Of a stretch of DNA of 64,000 nucleotides, positions 53,490-64,000 are shown one piece after another (the first letter of the stretch is position 1; every line of letters begins with the position of its first letter). Under the pieces are notes generated by a model that had not been told where the DNA came from, did not search any database, and saw only the letters and a list, made by a program, of their open reading frames with translations. The stretch comes from Miscanthus floridulus (Eukaryota > Streptophyta > Magnoliopsida > Poales > Poaceae), in the NCBI RefSeq assembly GCF_019320115.1, contig NC_089582.1, positions 118,814,657-118,878,656 of the forward strand. The letters run 5' to 3'. The position numbers were made by a program, and so were the translations under genes.

Positions 53490-53890
53490 AGCCGGCGGTA
53501 AAGTGCTTGGCCCAACAGCCCAGCACGGACTGGACCAGCGGCCTAGGCAGACGGGTGCACGGTGGCCCAAGCACACACAGGCGGCACGGACGGTCCAGCA
53601 CGCGGGCGCAAACGGTGACCCAGGCGACAGCAGACCAAGGCCGGTGCAAGCAGGCCGGCCTATGGCGGGAGAGCACGCGAGCAGCCCAGTAGGCGGCGGG
53701 CGTGGACACGAGTGTGGCCTAGAGCAGTGGCATGGACATGAGCGCGGCCCAGCAGGCGACGGGCGTGGATGCGAGCATGGCCCAGAGCGATGGCGCGAAC
53801 GCGAGCACAGCCTAGCACGGCGAGCGCGGCCTAGCAGGCGGCGGGCGTGGACACGAGCTAGCCTAGGTGGCTACGTGGACGCTGCCCAAC
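53490..53890. repeat. GC-rich degenerate repeats inside the solo gypsy LTR
   Basis: A GC-rich block sits in an otherwise AT-rich LTR. The word AGGCGRCGGGCGTGGA recurs at about 53687, 53750 and 53832. A 132-residue frame (53503-53901) reflects base composition only. Confidence 0.6.
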
Positions 53891-53901
53891 AGAGCACTTA
53901 A

Positions 53902-55237
53902 GGAGTTAAGGTGGCATATTTCTAATGTATTCATGGATTTATTTTCCTACAAGAAAGCGGCACTAAATTGGGTGTGACGCAGGGATGACATCAGGATGAT
54001 ATCAACAAGCTAAGAGCAACGGCACGCACCGTCGGCTATTCTGCTTGCTCTGCTTGCCTGCACGAGCGTGGTGCGGTGGTGGTCGCTGGCGAACAGAGCA
54101 CGACAGTGTGCTGTTTGCGGCGCTGTTGCTGGCTCGACGCAGAAGGGCGCGAGGGTGCGGTTGAGCCGGCTAACCTCGCTAAGCCCGCGCTGGAGGTCGC
54201 CCGGAGCCACGAGGGAAACGTCCCGCACAACCTCACCGTAGGATGATGCCCCGCACAACCTTACCACAGGACGAACGCTTGTCGGGATCACTCCAATCGA
54301 AAGCTAACTACCCGAGCTCTATGTGTGCATGGTTAATTGGAAAGATGTGGACTACGTAAGGCCAATTGCTTGGGCGACGCTGTTTGGAACTTAAAGCGGT
54401 CGGCGATGGCGAAAAGTTGAATCGACGCCCTGACATTGTACTACCGCAACAGTGGCGGGTTAGGCACAAAGCTGTACTCCCATCTATCCTCCACACATGC
54501 GCGGTAACAAGGATGGGCCAGCTTAGTGGTTTGGCCTTGGCGCGGCTCGGCCGGTCGGTGACCTTCCAGACTACGCGACGAGAAACTTGCGTGGCCTCGC
54601 GCACAAATGTGAAAGCGAGGGCAAGCTCACATGCGTGTGGCCGAAACGTCAACGGGAGCAGTAGCTGCACGGTAGAGCAGCAAGGCCCGTGGAACCCTAG
54701 CACACGCGCGTGATACGTGCGCCGACACCGACCACACCACGGGGACCGCGGCCAGACGCTGGCACCAATCCAAAAACATGTCTTGTATGCTTTTAAAAGC
54801 TGTTACAAAAAGCCAACTCGATGATCCAGTAGCTACGCCACCTATTTTACGCTCTAGCTGGTATATCAGGCTACTAAAGGAAATCATAAAACCATGCCAC
54901 TACCTAACCTGATCTTTCTACACAAATTGTCGAACACGGCTTCGTCGACCTGTTTCTCGACTGCGAGTATTTCACCGTCACTTACAAAGCTTGTACTATG
55001 AACTTTTATCCAAGTTTCTCATGTGCATTCTATAGCCTTTTTGTTTAATAAAAAATCATTTAGAACACCAAGTGATACAACATGACATGCAATGTAACAT
55101 TCATTTCGTGTTTCTAATGAATGTTTCAAGTTCCATATATTGATTTATACCCTATATTACATACATATACACACAAGTAAAATGTTTATGCAGTGTTTTA
55201 GCAAAAAGTTGTACAATGTAACACCGAGGGTGTTATA
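53902..55237. other. remaining part of solo gypsy LTR, no gene
   Basis: This 1.3 kb contains only GC-biased chance frames up to about 54720 and AT-rich DNA after that. No gene is supported. It reads on to the LTR end CCGAGGGTGTTATA. Confidence 0.6.
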
Positions 55238-55411
55238 GTAGAGGGGTTATACCGCTGTTGCAAGTGACAATCAATCAATCTCAATGAATACCAAGTGAAA
55301 ACCAATGGACACATAATTTTTTTCTCGAGGTTCACGTGCTTGCCGACACGCTAGTCCCCGTTGTATCGATCGTTCACTTGGTGGTTCACGAGCCAATAGA
55401 CACCACGCCTA

Positions 55412-57618
55412 AAGATGGCAACGGGTACATACCCGATGGGTATTGCCAACTCATACCCTTACCCGCCAGTTAAAATTTTACCTGTCGGGTAACCCATACC
55501 CACAGACGGGTAGGAAAATTCATCCATACCCGCGCCCACATGGGTAATGCTACCCGACGGGTAACCCACACCCGATTTCACACCCATTACAGAATAAGTC
55601 ATATTTCATGAACACAACTGGAAGTAACAAGTTCAGGATTTTGTCCCTTAGTTAGATTAGTAGTCACCCCACAAATAATAGGCTCACAAGTCAAGAGAGT
55701 TCAAACACATTACAGACTCATCAAACATATATATGAGGCCACACGCACAAGCAGAAAGGTCACATCATAGCACACTTGAGATAAAAGAGAGGGAATTGTT
55801 CCAAGTTGCGTGTGAAGGCAGCAACCGTGTCTCCATTGCTACTATTGGTTCTTGCCTTCTTGGGTTCCTGGCGACAGCAGGTCGATACGTGGTGTAGGAT
55901 CTCTGGTTGGCCTAGAAGGGAGGGGTGAATAGGTCTATCAAAACAAACACTCAAATTTTTATTAAATTCACCCTACAGCACTGTCGCTCTAGAGGGCGGC
56001 ACTGTCGGACTATGGTACTACTGGACCAAAATAGGGGCACTACCGGACCTACAGACAACTTTGAGTCACAATTCAAAATCAGTGAATGGAAACTTAGATC
56101 GCAGAAATTTCTTAGCTTACTGTAGGTATGATAGTCACAGATCATGAGCTAGAATGAGTAGGAACATCCTACATAAGTAGATTGACTAGAAACCCAAGAA
56201 ATCACCTCAACTAACAATATGAAATCCAAGTAATGTAAATCAAGCACAAGTGACAATGATTTATCCCATGGTTTGGCTCGCCACCAAGGCTTTTCTACCT
56301 CCATGTTGTTGAGGTTAGCCACTAACGCTTAGGGCTTTCCAACCCTTCCTCATTCTCAAGTCAAGAGACCTAACTCTTGGGATGAGGGGTGAGTTTACTA
56401 GCTTCAAGAGATGGTTACAAACCTCTCAGGGCTGCCACATAAGTTGGCAAGCTCCACGGGCGATGCTAGAAGTCAAGCTCCAAGAGTAACAAACACAACC
56501 ACCGGCCAAAACATGAACCAAGTGCTCTTTTGAGTTAGGGAATCAATGGAGCTGCTCTCTAATCGAGTTTTGGGCCCTTTTCTCTCAAGGATTGATGGGG
56601 AAATCAATGGATTTGTTTGAGGGCTCAAGGTCAACAATGGAGGGAGAGAGAGATAGGCTCCTTTCTATTTTGGATGAGCTGGAGTGAGGAAGAAGAGGTA
56701 GTGAGCCATTAGGGAGGAAGGGGAAGGGTATAAATACCCCCAACCCCCAATGGTCACTTAAGTTGTGGCAGTGCTGCACTGCGACAGTGCCTCTCTTCAA
56801 GTGCGGTAGTGCCGTACCACGCAAGACAGCAAGGGTAAGACTGAAATGTAGATTGTCTTGCCTGTGAATCTTAGGATGCATGTGTATGTTTGAGGACTTG
56901 GTAGCATATATTAGATTAAGCATTGTGTCCCCCTTTATAGTACGGCTTTTCCTATACTCAAATTCAAAATATATAAGAATTTAAACCTCCTTTGAGTTTG
57001 AAGCCATCTATATTTGTAATTGGGGGCTCCTCCATTTCATGTAGCATCCTCGAACATGAATTTCTTTCTTGTCATCTCGATAAATCTCATTAGTTCTCTA
57101 ATTACGTGGTCATTATCACCAAAACCCACAATTAGGGTTTGATTGCACTTTCAATCTCCATGGGCAATGCACAGTATCAGGGATGAAGGAAGAGCGTGCG
57201 TGTTAGGTGGGGCGACAGTGGCTAGCAGGAGGAATGGGAGGACGTGAGAGAGAACATTGGCGATGGTGGCTAATAGGAGGACGGAGAGGGAAGAGGAATG
57301 GAAATACGTTTAGGGTTTCAGATTCGACCAACTATATATATGCGTCATTATTGAGCTTGGGCCTTAGAAGGATGTTTTTGGCCAATGACTATTGACATAG
57401 GCTGAATTGACTTGGCCTATATAAGTTTGATGTGGGTATAAATTACCGATGGGTGAGCGGGTATAGATAGTATGTACCCGTACCCGTACCCGCTCTACCC
57501 GTTGGGTACAAGTTTTTACCCATTAAGGTACCCACAGGTGATGCATTCATCCCATACCCGCACACTATAGGGTAAAAACCCATCTGGTATCCAGGTATCG
57601 GGTACCCATTGCCATCTT
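55412..57618. mobile_element. hAT-like DNA transposon, non-autonomous, with solo LTR inside
   Basis: Terminal inverted repeats AAGATGGCAACGGGTAC and AAGATGGCAATGGGTAC match at 16 of 17 bases. The 8-bp flanks CACGCCTA (55404-55411) and TACGCCTA (57619-57626) match at 7 of 8. Many TACCCG/CGGGTA words lie just inside both ends, as in hAT elements. Without the solo LTR (55904-57158) it is about 950 bp and encodes no transposase. It sits in the solo Sirevirus LTR. Confidence 0.85.
55904..57153. repeat. solo LTR inside the hAT element
   Basis: TGGTTGGCCTAG...TTGCACTTTCA, 1250 bp, with a perfect target duplication ATCTC (55899-55903 and 57154-57158). The GGGGTGAATAGG start and CTTTCA end resemble the Sirevirus LTRs nearby. 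A GGGTATAAATACCC stretch near 56727 may be its TATA box. No internal element sequence remains. Confidence 0.85.
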
Positions 57619-58062
57619 TACGCCTAGCTCAACAAATGGGTGCCGCAAGAACCAAGCACAAATGAGGGTACTCAATGACACGAGCAATTTACTAGAGTGG
57701 CTTTTAGTGCTCCATCAGGGAATAAGCCCAAGAGCCCCTCACAAATCATCAGGAGATGGCCACAAACAATCACCAAGTTGTGCCAACATCCTCAAGCTGC
57801 TCCAAGCCATCTAGGTGGCGACAACAACCAAGAGTAACAAGCAATCCCACAACTCACACGATCACTAGTGCCACTAGATGCTCAAACTCTAAGCAAATGC
57901 ACTAGAATCACTCACAATGTCACAAAGATGATGAATTAATGATGGAGATGAGTGGGAGGTGTTTGGCTTAGCTCATAAGGATATATCAATGATAAAAATG
58001 TCCAAGAGAGTGAGCTAGAGCCGGCCAACACCTATTTATAGAGCCCCAACACTCAACATACC

Positions 58063-59522
58063 TGTTGACATAAAAATGTGGTGATGTGATCAACACACAG
58101 CAAGCTAGAAGATCTGAGTGGAACGAGACCAGAGATCTGCTTGGCTTCAACATAGAACCAGCCAATTTTGAAAATCAAATGACGTGCCAGTCAATTTGAT
58201 CTAAAATTGACAAGGAGAAAAAAATCTTATCAGTAATTTAAGGTGGAACATATCGGTGTTACACCAAACAGTTCCAAATGTACGGCTAGATAGTCGATTC
58301 AGTGAGGCTATCGACTAAATAGTCGATATCCGGCGTATCCATAAAAAGCGATACAAGAAAACATCATCGGCTAAATGAAACATGAACGATATAAAGTGTT
58401 GAACCGATAAGTTTGATGAAAGGAGTATAACATGCAAATGAATTGATTGTCTAATATAAATGAATCTGTAAACATTTTGAATCTAATCTATTATAATCAT
58501 CAGTGAGGCTCGATCGGATTGATACAGCTATGATAATGATGATAGACTAAAGCCAAAGAATCCATAAAACCATCTATATGTTGACCGATTCATAAAAACA
58601 TGCTACTTCCCAAATAGTATAGGCAAATCGACTAAAATAGCCGATGCGACCATAGCAAACAAACAAAGTACATATCTTGACCATGAACAAAACCACTAAT
58701 CGATAATTTCTAATCTAAAGTCTTACCAGTGAGGTTCGATCGGATCGATGCAGCTATGACAGTGTCATTAGATTAGATCTTATTAACTAGTGGGTTTATT
58801 CAAGATTGAAACATATCTTTGGATGCATACTATGTTTGACTGGAATAGAGATAAAAATAGCTGATCTAGCATAATTAAGTCATCAATTGCAAGATTTGAA
58901 GCGTGACTAGACTAGAAGACAACCAATTAAGATGATGTGATGCTGATTTGTCTCTATCTCAATCAGGTGATTATGTTATAATCAATAAAACATTAATTAT
59001 AGCAAGATTGATAACTGATGAATCAGCCAAAAACTATAAGGAAAATCTTACTAATCTTAGCAGATTCGATAACTAGCGATATTGTGCTAAACAACAAATT
59101 GGCTAACATAAAATCAATAACTTTGATCTATATTATGATTTGTAAGAGATCAATCAACTGATGCAGCCTTACAAACTACGATACAGATCGATAACTAACT
59201 TATATTATAGCTCATAAAAGATCAATCAACTGATGTAGCTTTATAAGCACAATACAAGTCATGACGGTACTCACAAGTAAGCTGGAGGTCGATCAGTCGA
59301 TGCAGCCCTGTTTACTAAAGAACTCATCGAGATCTATAGTACTCCTACTCCTAATGCGATGGCAAACGCTAGAAAGATTGTATTGGTTGTGTATTCGTCC
59401 CCTTTTACAATAACCATTGTCTAATATTTATATCCAAAACCTAAACATGAATCCTACTCAAATACTACTCATTATAATTCTTGGAATAAAAGAAAACTTT
59501 CTAACTTAATAATAACTTGGAC
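58063..59522 (-). repeat. 3' LTR of small LTR element, truncated
   Basis: It starts TGTTGACATAAAAATG and follows the partner closely to AATAATAACTTGGAC, then diverges. The missing end would have held the U3 start and polypurine tract, so a deletion is likely. Confidence 0.85.
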
Positions 59523-60101
59523 TTGCCTTATCGGTTGTTGCACATGTTGTACTGATGATCCAGGATTATATTGCATTTGATTAGTAGTAGCACCCTGAAT
59601 TTGCTTTGGTGAGTTCTGAATTGCCTAGGCATCATCACTCTTAGCTAGTGCTGCTTCTTGGTGGCTAGTACTGGCTTGATTAGTTCTCTGAGTCAATGGA
59701 TGTGGAATATTATAATAAGCCGATCCAACCTGATGAAGTGGAAATCCATGAAACACCTCCTTCATGGTATTATGGAATATATTCAAGAAAGCTATATTAT
59801 GATTCAGCATTGCATCATGAAAAAGATTTGTTGATAGCTTCTACAAAGAAACACCTATCATCAGCTTTGTCTGTATATGACTGTCCATGCATCAAAACTC
59901 TTAGCAGTGGATATTTTTGAATAACTTTATTGTCACGTGTTTTGGTGTATGATATCAAGCACTTGTTCTGAAACTCCTCTATAGCTTTACCAAAGACATC
60001 TTTATCTTCAGTAGGCAAGTCTTCATAAGGCACCATAAGAATATCCTTATTGTTGTGAACCGCCATGACGATTGTAGTCCCACCAAGCGTGCCAAAAAGT
60101 G
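59523..60101 (-). pseudogene. internal region with gag-like frame of small LTR element
   Basis: A minus-strand frame (60135-59815) contains an ATG at 60063 leading into MAVHNNKDILMVPYEDLP and continues acidic and Lys-rich until a stop. More frames follow with stops. The position just after the primer region suggests the start of gag, but I recognise no domain. Confidence 0.6.
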
Positions 60102-61774
60102 TATTGACACAAAAATATGGCAATGTGATCAACACATAGTAAGCCAGAAGATCTAAGTGGAATGAGATCAGAGATCTGCTTTACTTCAACATAGAACCAG
60201 CTGATTCTGAAAACCCAATGATATGCCAGTTAATTTGACCTACAATTGACAAGGAGAGAAAATCTTATCAGTAATTTAAGGTGGAACATGTCGGTGTTAC
60301 ACCAAACAGTTCTAAATGTATGGCTAGATAGTCAATTCAGTGAGGCTATCGACTAAATAGTCGATATCTGATGTATCCATAAAAAGCGATACAAGAAAAC
60401 ATCATCAGCTAAATGGAACATGATCGATATAAAGTGTTGAACCAATAAGTTTGATGAAAGGAGTATAATATGCGAACAAATCAACTGTCTAATATAAATG
60501 AATCTACAAACATTTTGAATCTAATCTATTATTATCATCAGTGAGGCTCGATCGGATCGATACAGCTATAATAATGATGATAGACTAAAGCCAAAGAATC
60601 CATAAAACCATCTATATGTTGATAGATTCATGAAAACATGCTACTTGCCTGAGAGTATAGGTAAATCGACTAAAATAGCTGATGTGGCCATAGCAAACAA
60701 ACAAAGTACATTTCTTGACCATGAACAAAACCACTAATCGATAATTTCTAATCTAAAGTCTTACCAGTGAGGTTCGACCGAATTGATGCAGCTATGGCAG
60801 TGTCATTAGATTAGATCTTATTAACTAGTGGGTTTATTCAAGATTGAAACATGCCTTTGGATGCATACTATGTTTGACTGAAATAGAGATAAAACATCCG
60901 ATCTAGCAAAATTAAGTCATCAATTGCAAGATTTGAAACGTGACTAGACTAGAAGACGACCAATTAAGATAATGTGGTACCGATCTATCTCTATCTCAAT
61001 CAGGTGATTTTGTTATAATCAATAAAACATTAATTATCGCAAGATCGATAACTGATGAATCAGCCAAAAATAGCAAGGAAAATCTTACTAATCTTAGCAG
61101 ATTCGATAACTGGTGATATTGTGTTAAACAACAAATTGTTTAATACAAAATCGATAACTTTGATCTATATTATGATTTGTAAGAGATTAATCAACTGATG
61201 CAGTCTTACAAACTACGATACTGATCAATAACTAACTTATATTATGGCTCATAAAAGATCAATCAGTTGATGCAACTTTACAAGCACAATATAAGTCGTG
61301 ATGGTACTCACAAGCAAGTTGAAGGTCGATCAATCGATGCAGCCCTGTTTGCTAAAGAACTCGTCGAGATCTATAGTACTCCTACTCCTAATACGATGGC
61401 AAAAGCAAGAAAGATTGTATTGATTGTGTGTTCATCCCATTTTACAATAATCAGGGTCTAATATGTATACCTAGAACCTAAACATGAATGCTACTCAAAT
61501 ATGACTCGTTACAATTCTTGGAATAAAATAAAACTTCCTAACTTAATAATAACTTGGACCCCAATTTTCCTTATTCATAGAGTCCGACACGTCTCCCTGG
61601 CGCCACTCAAGTATAGCTCATTGATGCTGTCTGCTAACGTCATCCATAAAATAGCCAATTCTAACATTACATCTAAATCAGCTGATATCGATTCTCATCC
61701 AGTCGATTTCTTGATGACACAATCCTGGAAGCTTCAAGTTCCCATGTTCTTCTTTCCAAATTTTGGTGTAAACA
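60102..61774 (-). repeat. 5' LTR of small LTR element
   Basis: 1673 bp, from TATTGACACAAAAATA (first bases mutated compared with the partner's TGTTGAC) to GGTGTAAACA. This is the full-length copy. Confidence 0.85.
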
Positions 61775-62772
61775 ATACCCGTTGGCCACTTGATGTGCTG
61801 ATCGTGCCCTAACCGACGGCACTTAGCAGCGACTGGACTTGCCTAGCAACGTTCGGTGCGCCACATGTTGCTTCCTCATCAGTCAGCCATTTGAATTAGC
61901 CATTGTTGCCCTCATGTGCGTGCTCACTATGCGTCTGGCTGATCGACCAGACTCACTGCTCGACAGTGTCTGGTGCGATCCAGAGAGCTCCTAGAGCCAT
62001 TGATCGTTTACCGAACACGTCCGATCTAGGTGACTGGACGTACCTCCCAGAGCCTAATGAAATATTTATCTCAAGCAAAGAGCAGCCAAAACTCTACCGA
62101 ACTCACATGACCCAGCATCCAGTCTACACAAGCACGTCCGGTCACTCTCTACCTTTTGGGACACGTTCGGTCAAGCCTCCGAGCTAGAGTTCGGTCCAAG
62201 CCAGCCTCCTGGCCGAGACCTAGGGTTTGCTACCGGACGCGTTCAGTCCACCCGAGGATAGCGTCCGATCATGGCAGTGACCCTCTTTTCTTCTCCTTTC
62301 TTCATCCCTTAAGCAAATGTATTAACTCCACCAAGTTCCATCACTTGTGCATGTGAGTTAGCATTTCACAAACATGTTTTCCAAGGGATGTTAGCACTCA
62401 CTAGGTCCACATGCAAATGCATGGAGTTAATTCACCTAGTGGCACTTAGATAACTGTATTTGCTTTGAAATCACCCCTCTTAATAGTATGGCTATCTATC
62501 CTAAACCCAATCACACCCTCTACGGTGTCTTGATTGGCAAAACAAAATCCTATTAATACCTTTGCCTTGATCATCATTAAATTTTGTTTTTCTCTTTCTT
62601 CTTTTCCAAGTTAGATCCTTGATCATCATCTTATAACCATCTCCATCACCATGGTGATCATCTTGCTCCACCCTTTGAACTTAGACGATCATATCTTAAT
62701 CAAACACTTAGACAAGGATTAGTCCAATAGGTTTCATCAATTAGCCAAAACCAAACTAGGGCTTTCACATGG

Positions 62773-63029
62773 TGATCCAAGTTTGTTACGTACGTGCACA
62801 CAAGGATATACATGATTATCATAGAACAAAGCAAGTTGTGCCTATAGACCGATGAACTTAGGAGGTGGTTTGGGCAGCAGCCTCTCGTCAATAGTAAAAC
62901 GGATCGGTTCTGTCAGAAAGTTTGCAAAGGCCACTAAAAATTGGCCCATGCTGGTTTTGGTAGTTCAAGGGAGTTTCAAGATTTTCTTATTGGAAACTCG
63001 TCCGATCTTGTGGACAACTTGTAAATTGT
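62773..63029. other. unclassified host-side DNA
   Basis: This lies between the solo Sirevirus LTR and the next hAT element. It continues the sequence interrupted at 46174. No feature is recognised. Confidence 0.4.
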
Positions 63030-63037
63030 GTGTAAAC

Positions 63038-63953
63038 TAGCCCTCCTAATGGGTGAGATCCCGACCCTTTTCCACCCTATTCCAAATCTAATTAATTATT
63101 TTTCATTTCCAACCCATCCCATTCCACATTAGCTTAGACCCAACCCAACCTAACCCATGCTGTCTTGGATTGCTAAGGTTCTGCATTGGCAAAGTATTCA
63201 TAGCCTTGCTCATGATGGCAGGTAGCAAGGAACAACCCACGATTTCGCTGCCTCCTCCATTCTTGTCCCCATCACCCCTCTCCGGCTCCTGCTACTAGTA
63301 GACAAGATCGAGTGGATCATGTGTGCATGTGCAAGTTTGCGTTGGTGCGGTGCCAGCTACGGTGGTTGAACTACCTCTAGCTCAGCATCAACCATGGCAA
63401 CATATCCTATGACGAGGAGGATCTCATCATCTGCTTCCACAAGGTGCTGCTTCTATGGTGGGGCCAGCTAGTTGGTTGACGAAGGTGGTGGTCGGTGGCA
63501 ACGGGCGCAGGAGGAGTGTAGGTGCAGCTCGAGGTGGCGGCGACGTCAGCAGCGCCACTGAAGCCCGTGGCCTTGATCGCATGGACAGAGCGGGAGGCCA
63601 AGAGGCATTGTGTGCACATGTAGCCAGGTCCACCGGCCAGGATAGGAGGAGCGAGGAGGTGTTATGAGGTGCCGTAGCTGGAGGCGCCATGTGCAGGCTG
63701 CCACCGCTATGTAGTGCCTCTACCAAGCCTGCCGTGTAGGCTGCCGCTGCCGTGTAGGACATGACTGGCTGAACGGACCCACATGAACCCAAAAAAAGTT
63801 AACCCATTCCAACCCATCCCAACCTGATTTGCTTGCAAACCCAACCCATCCCAACCTGTTTGACCTCTAAACCCATTACCACCCATCCAAACACTTCCAT
63901 AGCACAACCCAACCCAAAAACTCCAATTATTACCCAACCCATTAGCAGGCCTA
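63038..63953. mobile_element. hAT-like transposon carrying a MYB gene fragment (Pack-hAT type)
   Basis: Terminal inverted repeats TAGCCCTCCTAATGGGT and TAGGCCTGCTAATGGGT match at 15 of 17. The 8-bp flanks GTGTAAAC (63030-63037) and GTGCGAAC (63954-63961) match at 6 of 8 and fit the hAT pattern nTnnnnAn. AACCC-rich words fill both subterminal regions. The GC-rich centre (about 63200-63780) contains host-gene sequence and no transposase. Confidence 0.85.
63345..63461 (+). pseudogene. R2R3-MYB transcription factor gene fragment
   Basis: The plus-strand frame reads VRCQLRWLNYL, a TAG stop at 63378-63380, then SINHGNISYDEEDLI and FHKVLL. This spans the end of the R2 repeat and the start of R3 of an R2R3-MYB DNA-binding domain (LRW.NYL, then GNIS.DEE.LI). 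Stops and changes after R2 and at the R3 Trp region show decay. The surrounding GC-rich DNA up to about 63670 may be more of the same gene but could not be aligned. MYB proteins of this class regulate transcription in the nucleus; this copy cannot. The GNIS-DEEDLI signature occurs in several subgroups, so no gene name is given. Confidence 0.8.
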
Positions 63954-63961
63954 GTGCGAAC

Positions 63962-64000
63962 ATGTTTTGTAGTGACATAAGACTGCCCCTCTATTTATAT
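63962..64000. other. unclassified window end
   Basis: Nothing can be identified in these last bases. Confidence 0.3.

Larger units (their letters stand above)
46495..55237 (-). mobile_element. solo gypsy-type LTR carrying an inserted element
   Basis: It starts TGTGGCAGAACC. It ends ACCGAGGGTGTTATA, whose minus-strand start TATAACACCCTCGG resembles the TGTAACACCCTCGG start of large grass gypsy LTRs with one changed base. A perfect target duplication GTAGA lies at 46490-46494 and 55238-55242. Without the insertion at 47403-52368 it measures about 3.77 kb. The family call is inference. Confidence 0.82.
58063..61774 (-). mobile_element. small non-autonomous LTR element
   Basis: Two direct repeats (58063 to about 59522, and 60102-61774) flank about 580 bp, with a perfect target duplication ATACC (58058-58062 and 61775-61779). 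On the minus strand, TTTTTGGCACGC...GGTGGGAC follows the 5' LTR end, a junction sequence seen in grass gypsy elements. The left LTR lacks about 215 bp present at the right end of its partner. No pol is present. Confidence 0.88.
46180..62767 (-). mobile_element. solo Sirevirus LTR carrying three insertions
   Basis: TGAAAGGTCC at 46180 and GGGCTTTCA ending at 62767 are the two ends of an LTR of the outer Sirevirus type. They are flanked by a perfect target duplication CATGG (46175-46179 and 62768-62772). Removing the insertions at 46495-55242, 55412-57626 and 58063-61779 leaves about 1.9 kb, the expected LTR size. The pieces are 46180-46494, 55243-55411, 57627-58062 and 61780-62767. No internal element sequence is present, so the parent was probably reduced to a solo LTR by recombination. 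Confidence 0.9.

Noticed and set aside
53503..53901. A 132-residue GC-rich open frame as a gene
   Set aside because: It is low-complexity Arg/Gly/Ala-rich sequence from degenerate DNA repeats, with no domain, and lies inside a solo LTR.
57207..57395. A 62-residue frame near the right end of the hAT element as a transposase remnant
   Set aside because: It is Arg/Gly-rich with no hAT dimerisation motif and no similarity I recognise.

Overview
This window is eukaryotic, repeat-only DNA from a large plant genome, almost certainly a grass and most likely a panicoid (Saccharum, Sorghum or Miscanthus type). The evidence is the set of element families: Sirevirus-like Ty1/copia elements with CCGGAC-rich LTRs, a Ty3/gypsy chromovirus, grass-type L1 LINEs, a Cassandra TRIM carrying 5S rRNA sequence, and hAT elements. 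I found no intact host gene. The only host-gene sequence recognised is a fragment of an R2R3-MYB gene carried inside a hAT element near the right edge. No tRNA gene or CRISPR array was seen.

Layout, left half (1-45006). The base layer appears to be one minus-strand L1-type LINE (here LINE-A), whose pieces lie at about 3650-7120, 11388-13806, 14575-15672, 23776-24128 and 44933-45006. Five other elements split it: (1) the 3' part of a Ty3/gypsy chromovirus (1-3649), (2) a plus-strand LINE (LINE-B, about 7121-11384) with an uninterrupted 1222-residue ORF2, (3) a complete Cassandra TRIM (13807-14569, target duplication CATTC), (4) a non-autonomous gypsy-like LTR element (15673-23770, target duplication ATAAC) with a short retroposon in its 3' LTR, and (5) a minus-strand Sirevirus-like copia element (24129-44927, target duplication CCGGG). 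A second, gag-only Sirevirus-like element (34300-44682) sits in the 5' LTR of number 5.

Layout, right half (45007-64000). After about 1.1 kb of poorly classified, LTR-like DNA there is a solo Sirevirus LTR (46180-62767, target duplication CATGG) spread over 16.6 kb by three insertions. These are a solo gypsy LTR (46495-55237, target duplication GTAGA) that holds a young gag-protease element (47403-52368, target duplication GTCTT); a hAT element (55412-57618) that holds another solo LTR (55904-57153, target duplication ATCTC); and a small non-autonomous LTR element (58063-61774, target duplication ATACC). The window closes with a hAT element (63038-63953) carrying the MYB fragment.

The coding regions do not form a pathway. 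They are retroelement gag, protease, integrase, reverse transcriptase and RNase H reading frames, mostly broken by stop codons. Only LINE-B ORF2 is intact over its whole length. Element borders were set by matching LTR ends (TG...CA), target-site duplications, primer-binding sites and polypurine tracts by eye. Family and lineage names come from protein motifs and overall layout and were not checked against any database.
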